Source: PALSA-612 sp963742925
GTDB lineage: Bacteria > Actinomycetota > Thermoleophilia > Gaiellales > Gaiellaceae
Direction of reading: 5' to 3'
NCBI GenBank assembly: GCA_963742925.1
Contig: CAVUNV010000004.1
Span: 248,001 to 312,000 of the forward strand
Length of the DNA stretch: 64,000 bases
Shown here: positions 50,452 through 62,221 of the stretch, piece after piece
How the letters are laid out: every line of letters starts with the position of its first letter
How positions within the stretch are numbered: the first letter of the stretch is position 1
The notes under the pieces: model-generated
Told to the model about the DNA's origin: nothing
What the model saw: only the letters and a program-made list of their open reading frames with translations
The model's database searches: none
Program-made: the position numbers and the translations under genes

Positions 50452-50795
50452 GCAGTCGCCTTTCCGAGCACCTCGTCGAGCCGGTCGCCGAGCCAGGCGG
50501 CATCGCGGCTCTCCGCTGCCTCGACGAAGCCCGGCCTCACGACGAGCACGTAGTCGCAGCCGGCCGGGATCGAGTCGATCCGGGTGCGCCACAGCTCGCG
50601 CAGCCGGCGCTTGGCGCGGTTGCGAGCCGCCGCCGAGCCGACGCGCTTCGGCACCGCCAGGCCGAGCCGCGGCTCCTCGCTCGTGTCCTCGCGGGGGAAC
50701 CAGTAGAGGACGAGGAAGCGGGTCGAGACCGAGCGGCCACGCCGGTAGACGGCATCGAAGTCGTGCGAACGCGTCAGCCGGTAGCGCCGATGCAT
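50448..50795 (-). CDS. rnpA: Ribonuclease P protein component
   Basis: 115 residues from ATG 50795 (MHRRYRLTRSHDFDAVYRRG). The RNR motif is GSAAARNRAKRRLRELWR (about 53-70). It is the protein cofactor of RNase P, 68 bases after rpmH as usual. The longer frame upstream is the rpmH shadow and oriC region. Confidence 0.93.
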   Translation of the reverse strand: MHRRYRLTRSHDFDAVYRRGRSVSTRFLVLYWFPREDTSEEPRLGLAVPKRVGSAAARNRAKRRLRELWRTRIDSIPAGCDYVLVVRPGFVEAAESRDAAWLGDRLDEVLGKATA

Positions 50796-50863
50796 ACGCG
50801 GCAGAGTAGTCGTGAACGAAGAGAGCGCGGGCGGGGAGAGCGTGGCGGGCGTGAGTCTCTGAG

Positions 50864-50998
50864 TCAGGCCGAGAGCCGCTTGCGGCCCTTCGCGCGGCGG
50901 CGCTTCAGGATTGCTCGACCCGCGCGGGTCTCCATGCGCGCACGGAAACCGTGCTTGCGCTTCCGCCGGCGCACATTGGGCTGATAGGTCCGTTTCAT
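50864..50998 (-). CDS. rpmH: 50S ribosomal protein L34
   Basis: 44 residues from ATG 50998 with the classical start KRTYQPNVRRRKRKHGF and end RRAKGRKRLSA. First gene of the leftward oriC operon; its promoter lies in the origin region. Confidence 0.96.
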   Translation of the reverse strand: MKRTYQPNVRRRKRKHGFRARMETRAGRAILKRRRAKGRKRLSA

Positions 50999-51309
50999 CG
51001 TAGAAAGAGGCGCTCCGAGCGCCCGTTTCGCAAGTATAGACACGGCGATCGGGATCCGGGGTTGTCCACAGCCCGGCGCCGCTCCAGCTCCCGAGAAAAG
51101 TCGGCTCGCGAAGCCACGGCGAGGTGTTGTCAACGCCGAGAATCCGACTCTTTCCACACCTGTGGAGAACCGTGTGGACGCGCGGGAAAGCCCTGCAAAT
51201 CCCGCAAAACATGGTGGGACAACGGGGCGATTCCCGGCCGTTGTCGCGCCGGAAGGCACGTTGGTATGCTCGCGCCCACTTTCGAGGCGAAGGAGACGGG
51301 GACAGACGG
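50999..51309. other. Probable replication origin region with DnaA boxes
   Basis: The 311-base gap between rpmH and dnaA. A perfect DnaA box of the high-GC type, TTGTCCACA, is at 51062-51070. Near-matches are TTCTCCACA on the minus strand (51161-51169, 8/9), CTTTCCACA (51150-51158), GCGTCCACA on minus (51173-51181) and TTGTCAACG (51127-51135). Four of the five sit in 55 bases. The divergent gene layout around it supports oriC here. No strong AT-rich unwinding stretch is seen in this gap; the AT-rich piece is between dnaA and dnaN (52770-52840), so the origin may be bipartite. Confidence 0.65.
51241..51270 (+). promoter_or_regulatory. Candidate dnaA promoter
   Basis: TTGTCG (51241-51246) and TATGCT (51265-51270), separated by 18 bases, 40 bases before the dnaA start. 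It follows the DnaA-box cluster, consistent with autoregulation by DnaA. Confidence 0.5.
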
Positions 51310-52656
51310 GTGGAGCAAGCTCTTGGGGTGACCGCAGATGCGCTCTGGTCCGAGGTGGCCGGCCGGCTCAAGGGCGCGCTCAACGACTCTGCCTACCGAA
51401 CCTGGTTCGGAGAGGCCCGGCCGGTGGCGATCTCGAACGGCGAGCTGCTCGTCGCCGTCCCGAACAACTTCACGCGCGAGTGGATCGAGACCCACTTCGG
51501 GAGTCTCGTCAGGGCGGCGGTGAGCGATGCCACTTCGGCGGAGACGTCCGTCCGGTTCCGCGTCGACGAGTCGCTCTCGCGCGCAGCCGTGACGACGGTC
51601 GAGGAAGCGCCGGCCCGCGAGACGCTGCCCGGGTTGAACCCGAAGTACACGTTCGACCTGTTCGTGATCGGCTCGTCGAATCGTTTCGCACACGCGGCGG
51701 CGCTCGCGGTCGCGGAAGCGCCGGCACAGGCCTACAACCCGCTGTTCATCTACGGCGGCACCGGTCTTGGAAAGACGCACCTCCTGCAGGCGATCGCGCA
51801 CTACGTCCTCGAGCATACGAGCCCTCTGACCGTCCGCTACATCACCAGCGAGACGTTCATGAACGACTTCATCAACTCGCTCCGGGACAAGCGCATCGAG
51901 GGCTTCAAGCAGCGCTATCGCAACTACGACGTGCTGCTGATCGACGACGTGCAGTTCTTCGAGCACAAGGAGCGGATCCAGGAGGAGTTCTTCCACACCT
52001 TCAACTCGCTCTACGAGGCCGGGAGCCAGATCGTCATGTCGTCCGACCGGCCGCCGCGCGAGATCGCGACGCTCGAGGCGAGGCTGCGGTCGCGATTCGA
52101 GTGGGGCCTGATCACGGATATCCAGCCACCCGACCTCGAGACCCGCATCGCGATCCTGCGCAAGAAGGTCAAGACGGACGGCATCAACGTGCCCGACCCC
52201 CAGGTGCTGACCTTCATCGCCGGCCGTGTCTCGACCAACATCCGCGAGCTCGAGGGCGCGCTGACACGGGTGGTCGCATTCTCCTCGCTGACCGGGCGTG
52301 CGATGACCGTCGAGCTCGCCCAGGACGTCCTCAAGGACGTCTTTCCACAGGGCGGCGCCCAGCAGGTCTCGATCAAGGCGATCCAGGAGTCCGTCGCCGA
52401 TCGCTTCGGCCTCTCGCTCACGGAGCTCTGCGGGGACAAGCGCTCGCAGAACATCGTCTACCCGAGGCAGGTCGCGATGTACCTCTCGCGCGAGCTCACC
52501 GACTCTTCGCTGCCGAAGATCGGCAAGGAGTTCGGGGGCCGCGACCACACGACGGTGATCCACGCGACGTCGAAGATCGCCAGGCTGATCCGCGAGGATC
52601 CGTCTGTGTACAGCCTTGTGCAAGAACTGACCGCCAGGATCCGACAAATCCACTGA
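51310..52656 (+). CDS. dnaA: Chromosomal replication initiator DnaA
   Basis: 448 residues from GTG 51310. Domain I (about 1-80) has LWSEVAGRLKGALNDSAYRTWF; domain II is very short (about 85-108); the AAA+ domain has Walker A GGTGLGKTH (149-157), Walker B LLIDDVQFF, and the box VII-like NIRELEGALTRV; domain IV carries the box-recognition GRDHTTVIHA (about 412). AAGGAGA at 51289-51295 is the likely ribosome site. An in-frame GTG at 51328 is a less likely start. Confidence 0.95.
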   Translation: MEQALGVTADALWSEVAGRLKGALNDSAYRTWFGEARPVAISNGELLVAVPNNFTREWIETHFGSLVRAAVSDATSAETSVRFRVDESLSRAAVTTVEEAPARETLPGLNPKYTFDLFVIGSSNRFAHAAALAVAEAPAQAYNPLFIYGGTGLGKTHLLQAIAHYVLEHTSPLTVRYITSETFMNDFINSLRDKRIEGFKQRYRNYDVLLIDDVQFFEHKERIQEEFFHTFNSLYEAGSQIVMSSDRPPREIATLEARLRSRFEWGLITDIQPPDLETRIAILRKKVKTDGINVPDPQVLTFIAGRVSTNIRELEGALTRVVAFSSLTGRAMTVELAQDVLKDVFPQGGAQQVSIKAIQESVADRFGLSLTELCGDKRSQNIVYPRQVAMYLSRELTDSSLPKIGKEFGGRDHTTVIHATSKIARLIREDPSVYSLVQELTARIRQIH

Positions 52657-52843
52657 TCTCGGCGAGCTCGGACCCGACCGAAAAACCCCTGTGCGAAACA
52701 GCCAAAACGTCCCCAGCCGCGTCCCCAGCCGCAAAGCCGCACCGGGTCACGGCTTCGGGGCGTCTTCCCCATCATTCACACTCCCTATCACTACTACGGT
52801 CTTTTAAAGAAGAATGACAACAGAAGTAGTCATGGGGACGGGG
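52657..52843. other. dnaA-dnaN gap: 12-bp tandem repeat and AT-rich stretch
   Basis: Contains a perfect tandem duplication of CGTCCCCAGCCG (52708-52719 and 52720-52731), whose GTCC.CAGCC core resembles the flank of the perfect DnaA box at 51062. After it, 52770-52840 is the most AT-rich segment of the origin area and includes TTTTAAAGAAGAATGA. The dnaN promoter or an unwinding element may be here. No gene. Confidence 0.45.
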
Positions 52844-53942
52844 ATGAAAATCACTTGCTCGCGAGACGACCTTGCTGCGCACCTCGGGGTCGTGTCACGC
52901 GGACTGTCGACCCGGGGGACTGTCCAGATCCTGGCCGGCGTGCTGCTGCAGGTGCAGGACGGCAAGCTCGAGCTGGCGGCGACCGACATGGAGCTCTCGC
53001 TGCGTACGCGGCTCGAGGCGACCGTGGAGGGCGAGGGCTCCGCGGTGGTCCCGGGGCGGCTGCTCACGGACATCGTGCGGCTGCTCCCGGAGGAGGAGGT
53101 CGTGCTCGAGCATCGCGTCGAGGAGAGCACGGTCTGCGTCTCGAGCGGCTCGTCCGAGTCGCGGCTGCGCACCTACGCCGTCGAGGACTTCCCGCGGCTA
53201 CCCGACCCGTCGACCGCGACACTCTCGACGCTCGAGGCCGGGCCGCTCCTGGAGACGATCGCCCGGGTCAGTCGCGCCGCGAGCCGCGACGAGTCTCGCC
53301 CGGTGCTGACCGGGATCCTCGTGCGGTTCGAGGGATCGAGCCTCGTGATGGCGGCGACCGACTCGTACCGGATGGCGGTGAAGGAGACGTCGGTGAGCGG
53401 CTCACCGCCGGATCTGGACGCGATCGTTCCGGCACGCGCCCTCGACGAGCTCCGGAGGATCGCAGCGTCCGCCGGCGAGATCCAACTCGGCACGCTCGAC
53501 AACCACGTGATCTTCGGCGTCGGTGACACCTGGCTGACGACGCGGCGGATCGACGGCCAGTTCCCGAACTACCGCCAGCTCCTTCCGGAGGCGTTCGAGC
53601 ACGAGGTGAAGCTGCCCCGCGAGGAGTTCCTCGACGTGATCCGCCGGGCCGCTGTGATGGCGCAGCGGTCGACGCCCGCTTCGCCTCCGCTTCGCCGAGG
53701 GCGAGCTCACGGTCTCGGCGCAGACGCAGGACATCGGCGAGGCGCGCGAGCAGATGCCGCTCGGGTTCACCGGCGAGCCGCTCGAGATCGGGTTCAACCC
53801 GGTGTGGCTCCGCGACGGCATCGAGTCGGTCGTCGAGGACGAGCTGACGCTGAAGCTGATCAACCCGTTGCGGCCGGCCGTGATCGCCGAGACCGGCGGC
53901 GACTTCTGGTATCTGATCATGCCGATCCGCCTTGCCGGCTAG
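52844..53942 (+). CDS. dnaN: DNA polymerase III sliding clamp (frameshifted)
   Basis: About 366 residues, three clamp domains. ATG 52844 gives MKITCSRDDLAAHLGVVSRG; an ATG at 52814 is possible but less conserved. Domains one and two are intact (VQILAGVLLQV, LPEEEVVLEH, RPVLTGILVRFEG, MAATDSYRMAV). After AQRSTP (about 53674-53679) the frame breaks; the next frame continues LRLRFAEGELTVSAQ and ends with YLIMPIRLAG, the expected C-terminus. The span is one base too long, fitting one insertion. Confidence 0.92.
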
Positions 53943-53975
53943 AACCTTCTCGCCGGCTGAGCTGAGCGCCCGAGC

Positions 53976-55055
53976 CTGGTAGCAGCGTCGCTCACGCTCC
54001 GGAACTTCAGGTCGTACGAGTCGCTCGAGCTCGACCTCGAGCCCGGGATCGTGCTCGTGGTCGGTGAGAACGGAGCCGGCAAGACGAACCTGCTCGAGTC
54101 GTTGCACGTCGGAACGCAGGGGTTCTCGCCCCGGACGCGCGCCGACGCCCAGCTGATCCGGTTCGGCGCCGAGGCTGCCCGCGTCGCCGTTCGCGGCCTG
54201 AGAGGGGACGTTCCCGTCGAGACCGAGGTCGTCCTCAGGCGAAGCGGCGGCAAGGAGGCGCGGGTGAACGGGGCCCGGGCCGAGCGGCCGGAGCGGCTCC
54301 GGAGCGAGCTGGCGACGCTCGTCTTCACGCCGGACCGGCTGGCGGTGGTCAAGGGCGGGCCCGCCGTGCGGCGTGCCTACTTCGACCGTGCGCTCGGACG
54401 GCTGCTGCCCGCACAGGCCGGCTTGCCGGCCGCCTACGGCGAGGCGCTCGGACAGCGGAATGCGGCGCTCCGGCGAGTCGCGGCGGGCCTGTCGACGCGA
54501 GAGGCACTCGTCCCGTGGAGCGAGCAGGTGGCGATGCTCGGCACCGACCTCGTCGCGGCGCGCCGGCGGGTGCTCGAGCTGATCGGGCCCGGTTTCGCGG
54601 AGCGGGCGGGCGAGCTCGGCCTGGAGCACGTCTCGCTCGACTACCGGGGTGAGCCGCTCTCGCCGGCCGCGCTCGAGGCCCGGCTCGACCGTGACGTCGA
54701 CCGCGGCGCCACCGGGCTCGGCCCGCATCTCGACGAGATCGCGATCGTCGCGGGCGCGCGCGACCTGCGCAGCTTCGGCTCCCAGGGCGAGCAGCGTCTC
54801 GCGGTCCTGTCGCTCCTGCTCGCCGAGGCCGACCTCATCGCCGAGGCCCGGCCGTCACCGCCGCTGCTCCTGCTCGACGACGTGCTCTCGGAGCTCGACC
54901 CCGGCCGCCGGGAGATCCTCGCCGCCCGTGTCGGCGGACGCGGGCAGACGATGATCACGTCGACCTCGCGCCGGGCGCTGCCGGTCGAGCCCGCGCAGGT
55001 GATCGAGGTCACGCCCGGAAGGGCCTGCACCGTCTCAAGGGCCTGCACCGTCTGA
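53976..55055 (+). CDS. recF: DNA replication and repair protein RecF
   Basis: About 359 residues. Family motifs: LTLRNFRSYESLELDLEPGI, Walker A GENGAGKTN, and near the end GSQGEQRLAVLSLLLAEADL (signature) with LLLLDDVLSELDPGRR (Walker B). The conserved start lies before any ATG, GTG or TTG: an upstream stop at 53958 leaves only CTG 53976 as a plausible start (GTG 54051 would cut off the conserved strand). Either a rare CTG start or an uncorrected base. The end is RACTVSRACTV, made by an 18-bp tandem duplication. Confidence 0.88.
   Translation: MVAASLTLRNFRSYESLELDLEPGIVLVVGENGAGKTNLLESLHVGTQGFSPRTRADAQLIRFGAEAARVAVRGLRGDVPVETEVVLRRSGGKEARVNGARAERPERLRSELATLVFTPDRLAVVKGGPAVRRAYFDRALGRLLPAQAGLPAAYGEALGQRNAALRRVAAGLSTREALVPWSEQVAMLGTDLVAARRRVLELIGPGFAERAGELGLEHVSLDYRGEPLSPAALEARLDRDVDRGATGLGPHLDEIAIVAGARDLRSFGSQGEQRLAVLSLLLAEADLIAEARPSPPLLLLDDVLSELDPGRREILAARVGGRGQTMITSTSRRALPVEPAQVIEVTPGRACTVSRACTV
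55019..55054 (+). repeat. 18-bp tandem duplication at the recF 3' end
   Basis: AAGGGCCTGCACCGTCTC at 55019-55036 is repeated at 55037-55054 with only the last base changed. The second copy carries into the recF stop (TGA 55053-55055) and the dciA start (ATG 55055). Confidence 0.9.
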
Positions 55056-55504
55056 TGGATCGCATCGGGCCCGACATCGAGCGGCAGCTCGGGCGCTTCG
55101 ACGGCAAGGGCGCGATGCCGCGCATCGTCTCGGCCTGGCCGGCGGTGGTCGGTGAGGAAGTGGCACGGAACGCCTGGCCGGCCCGGATCGCCCGGGACGG
55201 CACGCTGCACGTCCACACGAGCTCGTCGGTCTGGGCGTTCGAGCTCGGCCACCTGGCGCCCCGGATCCTCGAGCGGCTCGCGGCCGAGCTGGGCGAGCAG
55301 GCACCCGGCTCGCTCCGCTTCGCCCAGGGGCACCTGCCGGAGGCGCCTTCATCCCTCGCGGAGTCCGCTCCCCGGAAGCCCTCGCCGCCGCGGCCGGAAG
55401 CCCTCGCCGCGGCAGCCTCTCTCACGGCTTCCATCGACGACCGGGAGCTCCGCGAGCAGGTCGCGAAGGCAGCCGCGCTGAGCCTGTCACGGGGCCTGTC
55501 ATAG
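55055..55504 (+). CDS. dciA: DciA/DUF721 family helicase-loader protein
   Basis: 149 residues: the DUF721 domain in the first ~90 (IVSAWPAVVGEEVARNAWPARIARDGTLHVHTSS, WAFELGHLAPRILERL), then a Pro-rich linker and a short Ala-rich end. DciA loads the replicative helicase in bacteria without DnaC/DnaI. Position between recF and gyrB is the standard one. ATGA overlap with recF. Confidence 0.85.
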   Translation: MDRIGPDIERQLGRFDGKGAMPRIVSAWPAVVGEEVARNAWPARIARDGTLHVHTSSSVWAFELGHLAPRILERLAAELGEQAPGSLRFAQGHLPEAPSSLAESAPRKPSPPRPEALAAAASLTASIDDRELREQVAKAAALSLSRGLS

Positions 55505-55565
55505 GGCCTTTCGAGAGGGTCGGATCCGGCCTCCGACGGCCGCCCGTTCTGATAGACTTCAATCG

Positions 55566-55597
55566 GCCCGCAAATAGGGAAATTGCAGGGCTTTTTT
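55566..55597 (+). promoter_or_regulatory. gyrB leader hairpin: terminator-like and covering the ribosome site
   Basis: GCCCGCAA (55566-55573) pairs with TTGC-A-GGGC (55583-55591, one bulged A) around a 9-base loop; six Ts follow (55592-55597) and the gyrB ATG begins two bases later. The only Shine-Dalgarno-like AGGG (55587-55590) is in the 3' arm. An extended -10 TGATAGACT (55550-55558) would start the mRNA at about the foot of the hairpin. So it could stop dciA read-through and control gyrB translation. Confidence 0.55.
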
Positions 55598-55598
55598 C

Positions 55599-57972
55599 AT
55601 GACCGAGACCGCCTACACCGCAAAGGACATCTCCGTCCTCGAAGGCCTCGAGCCGGTCCGGCTCAGGCCCGGGATGTACATCGGCTCGACGGGCCCGCGA
55701 GGCCTCCATCACCTGGTCTACGAGGTGGTCGCCAACTCGGTCGACGAGGCCATGGCGGGCCGTGGCGACCTGATCGAGGTGACGCTGCATCCGGACAACT
55801 CGGTCACGATCACGGACAACGGCTCCGGGATCCCCGTCGACATCATGGCCGAGCAGGGCTTGCCCGCCCTGACCGTCGTGCTCACCAAGTTGCATGCCGG
55901 CGGCAAGTTCGGCGGGTCGGGCTACAAGGTCTCCGGCGGATTGCACGGCGTCGGCGTCTCGGTCGTCAACGCGCTCTCGGAATGGCTCGTCGCCGAGGTG
56001 CAGCGGGACGGCAAGACATGGCGCCAGGAGTTCGCGCGCGGAGAGCCGGTCGAGGCGATGAAGGCGACCGGCCCGACCAAGGGGACGGGCACGACGATCA
56101 GCTTCCTCCCCGACCTCGAGATCTTCGACGAGCTCGAGTGGTCCCGGGAGACGCTCGTCCACATGCTGCGCGAGACGGCCTTCCTGACCCGAGGCCTGCG
56201 GATCGTGCTCATCGACGAGCGCGAGGGTGAGACCCGCGACGAGTTCCACTACGAGGGTGGGATCAGGGACTTCGTCGCCTACGTCAACCAGTCGAAGGAC
56301 CCGCTCCACAAGCACATCGTCTTCCTCGAGGGGCAGACCGACCTCGGCACCGTCGAGGTCGCGATGCAGTGGAACGCCTCCTACGTCGAGTCGCTGTTCG
56401 CGTTCGCGAACAACATCAACACGCACGAGGGCGGCTCGCATCTGTCCGGCTTCAAGGGTGCGCTCACGGGCACGCTGAACAAGTTCGCCCGCGACAAGGG
56501 CCTGCTGAAGGAGAAGGAGGACAATCTCGAGGGCGAGGACGTCCGGGAGGGTCTTGCCGCGGTCATCTCGGTCAAGCTGCGCGACCCCCAGTTCGAGGGG
56601 CAGACGAAGACCAAGCTCGGCAACCCGTGGGTGCGGGGCTTCGTCGAGCAGACGGTCAACCAGAAGCTGGCCGAGTTCCTCGAGGAGAACCCGCAGGACG
56701 CCAAGCAGATCGTCCAGAAGGCGATCGCGGCGGCGCGGGCGAGGCAGGCGGCGCGCAAGGCACGCGAGCTGACCCGCAAGACGGCGCTCGAGGGCGGCTC
56801 GCTCCCGGGCAAGCTCGCCGACTGCCAGATCGGCGATCCCGAGGTGTCGGAGCTCTACCTGGTCGAGGGCAACTCGGCCGGCGGCTCCGCGAAGGACGCC
56901 CGCGACCGCACCTACCAGGCGATCCTGCCGCTCCGCGGGAAGGTGATCAACTCCGAGAAGAACCGGATCAACAAGGTGCTCTCGAACACCGAGATCCAGG
57001 CGATCATCACGGCGATCGGCACCGGCATCGGCGACGAGTTCGACCTGGAGAAGCTCCGGTACCACAAGGTCGTCGTCATGACCGACGCGGACGTCGACGG
57101 CTCGCACATCCGCACGCTGATCCTCACCTTCCTCTACCGGCAGATGAAGGACCTCGTCGAGGGCGGCTACATCTACATCGCGGTGCCGCCGCTCTACCGG
57201 GTGAAGATCGGAAGCCGCGAGCAGTACATCGAGAAGGAGTCGCACTTCGAGGAGCTCCTCGTCCGCGAGCGCATCAAGGACATGGAGGTCACCGACCGCC
57301 GGGGGCAGGAGATCAAGCTCACGGAGACCCGCTACAACCGCTTCACGCGCGCGCTGAACGAGTTCGAGGGCTGGTCGTCGCGGCTGCGCGCCGACTTCGG
57401 GCAGCAGGCGGGCGACCTCGTGATCGGCCATCGTCTGGTGGAGACCGAGGCGGCTTCGCCGCGGGAGGTCGAGAAGGCGCTCGCGGGGCTCGAGCCGAAC
57501 GGCTACGAGCTGACGGTGGTCGAGGCGGACGACGCCTCCTTCCGGGTCAAGATCGTCGAGCGCGAGACCGGCGCCGCCCACCACGCGAGCGCTCCGGCCG
57601 AGCTGCTCGCCTCGCCCGTCTACGCCAACGTGCGCAGGGCGCACGCGAAGCTGGTCGAGGTCGTCGGCCACCCGCCCTTCCAGATCGTGCTCGGCAAGAA
57701 GAGCGTCTCCGCGCACACCTTCGAGGAGCTGCGCGAGCGCGCCCTCGAGCTCGCCAAGGACGGAATGCAGGTCGGCCGCTTCAAGGGCCTGGGCGAGATG
57801 AACGCGTCCGAGCTCTGGGACACGACCATGAACCCCGCGAACCGCGTCCTGGTGCGCGTCGAGGTCGAGGACGCCGCCGCGGCAGACAGGATCTTCTCGA
57901 TGCTCATGGGTGACCAGGTCGAGCCACGCCGCGACTTCATCGAGCAGAACGCCAAGGACGTGCGCTTCCTCG

Positions 57973-57980
<8 letters not shown>
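55599..57980 (+). CDS. gyrB: DNA gyrase subunit B
   Basis: 793 residues. GHKL ATPase domain with RPGMYIGSTGPRGLHHL, ITDNGSGIPVD and GGKFGGSGYKVSGGLHGVG; transducer; TOPRIM domain with VEGNSAGGSAKDARDR and DADVDGSHIRTL; C-terminal GRFKGLGEMN. Compared with the ~650-680 residues usual in actinobacteria there is an extra segment of about 150 residues (about 560-710) before GRFKGLGEM, at the place where the Gram-negative-type insert is found. Confidence 0.95.
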
Positions 57981-60531
<2,551 letters not shown>

Positions 60532-60535
<4 letters not shown>

Positions 60536-61401
60536 GCCGTCGAGCTTCTGAGTGCTGCTGCCGCGGTCTCCGGCGGCAGCGGGTTCACGAAGTAGCCGGC
60601 GCCGAGCTCCACTCCGGCGAGCACGGTCAGCCTCGGCACGATCTCGATGTGCCAGTGGCCCGAAGCGTGGAGCCAGAGGTTCATGGGGCACGGCCCTTCG
60701 ATCGCGTGCAGGCGGCGCAGCCCCTCGGCGGCAAGTTGGAGGGCCGGCTCGAGGAGGCCGCTCTCCCACGGGTCGCTCTCGTGCTCGAGCGGCGCGACGA
60801 TCAGCTCGTACGGGACGCGACCCGCCCACGCCGCCCGGAGCGCGACGCCGCCCCGCTCGGCGATCGCCAGCTCCGCCCCGCCCGGCTGCTCGCAGACGCG
60901 GCAGTGGCCGGGCCTGAGCTCGCGCTCGACCTCGGGTGGCGCCTCCGTGAACCAGACGAGCTGCGAATGGGTGTGCGGCAGGCTCGCTCCCGCCTCGGAG
61001 CGCTCGTTCACGAATGCGTGCAGGTAGCCGTTCCGCGCCGCGGCCCGCGCCTGCCAGGCCTCCGCGACGGCGGCGATCTCGTCGTCCGTCAGCTCCGCGA
61101 GGAAGTGGCAATGCCGCGGCGTGTGGATGACGACCTCCTGGCCCTCGAAGGCCGGATAGAGATTCGGCACGACGCGCACCTGCCACCGCTCGTCGCCGAT
61201 CGGGATCCGCAGCGTCTCGGGCGGCGTCCGCTCCTCACGCCCTGCACAGAACGGGCACGACTCGAGCTCCTCCGGCGTCACCTCGACCGGCGATCGCCGA
61301 AACGCGCCCGGCCGCTTCGATCGCCCGGGGGCGACGACGACGAGACGACCTGACACCGGATCTCTGCGGAGCTCGGACTCCGCGACGGCTTCGGGCGTCA
61401 T
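60532..61401 (-). CDS. galT: Galactose-1-phosphate uridylyltransferase-like protein
   Basis: A 289-residue HIT-superfamily protein. Start LRRDPVSGRLVVVAPGRSKRP, zinc-binding CPFC (Cys49, Cys52), PNLYPAF, and the HxHxQ-type active site LPHTHSQ (about residue 143). The C-terminal zinc/His motif appears as HWHIEIVPRL. It is shorter than E. coli GalT (~348), like actinobacterial and archaeal forms. Overlaps the gyrA stop convergently and the slipin upstream by four bases. Confidence 0.87.
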
Positions 61402-62192
61402 CCGTCCTTGGTCGTATCGGCGGGCGACCCGGTCGAATGGGGTCCGCTCATGAAGGGCCGCAGCAGCTCGATCGGAGCCGGGAAGACGATCGTCGTGGAG
61501 TTCGTCGCGCCGATCTCGAGCAGCGTCTGCAGGTACCGGAGCTGGAGCGCGATCGGGTGGTCGGCGATGACGATGGCCGCGTCCTTGAGCCGCTCGGCCG
61601 CCTGGTATTCGCCCTCGGCGTTGATGATCTTCGCGCGCCGCTCACGCTCGGCCTCGGCCTGGCGGGCCATGGCCCGCTGCATGTCGGCGGGGATCTCGAC
61701 GTCCTTGACCTCGACGATCGACACCTTGATCCCCCAGGGCGCCGTCGCCTCGTCGATGATCCCCTGCAGGATCGCGTTGATCTTCTCGCGCTCGGACAGG
61801 AGCTCGTCGAGCACGTGCTGGCCGAGCACCGACCGCAGGGTCGTCTGGGCGATCTGCGACGTGGCGACCATGAAGTTCTCGACCTGCACGACCGCCGCGT
61901 TCGGGTCGACGATCCGGAAGTAGGCGACCGCGTTCACCCGCACGGGGACGTTGTCCTTCGTGATCACCTCCTGCGGCGGGATCATCAGCGTGATCGTCCG
62001 CAGGTCGACCTTGATCACCTGGTCGACGACGGGGATGCGGAAGAACAGTCCCGGCCCCTTCGGCTTGGGGAACAGCCGGCCGAGGCGGAACATGATGCCG
62101 CGCTCGTACTCGCGGGCGACCTTGATCGACGTCGACAGGAGCAGGACGAGCAGGATCAGCGCGACGATGACACCGACGATTGCTCCGGTCAC
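61398..62192 (-). CDS. SPFH/stomatin-like protein (slipin)
   Basis: 264 residues: N-terminal hydrophobic hairpin (about 4-21), then the band-7 domain with EYERGIMFRLGRLFPKPKGPGLFF, ITKDNVPVRVNAVAYFRI and SVLGQHVLDELLSEREKIN; a coiled-coil AEAERERRAKIINAEGEYQAA follows. It pairs with the NfeD gene 29 bases upstream, the usual slipin-NfeD unit of membrane microdomains. Confidence 0.93.
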   Translation of the reverse strand: MTGAIVGVIVALILLVLLLSTSIKVAREYERGIMFRLGRLFPKPKGPGLFFRIPVVDQVIKVDLRTITLMIPPQEVITKDNVPVRVNAVAYFRIVDPNAAVVQVENFMVATSQIAQTTLRSVLGQHVLDELLSEREKINAILQGIIDEATAPWGIKVSIVEVKDVEIPADMQRAMARQAEAERERRAKIINAEGEYQAAERLKDAAIVIADHPIALQLRYLQTLLEIGATNSTTIVFPAPIELLRPFMSGPHSTGSPADTTKDG

Positions 62193-62221
62193 GGGATCAG
62201 CCTAGCCATCTTGTGCGGATC

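Noticed and set aside
52770..52840. DnaA-trio-like series on the minus strand of the dnaA-dnaN gap (TAG TAG TGA TAG)
   Set aside because: Only three of four triplets fit and no adjacent DnaA box anchors the series.
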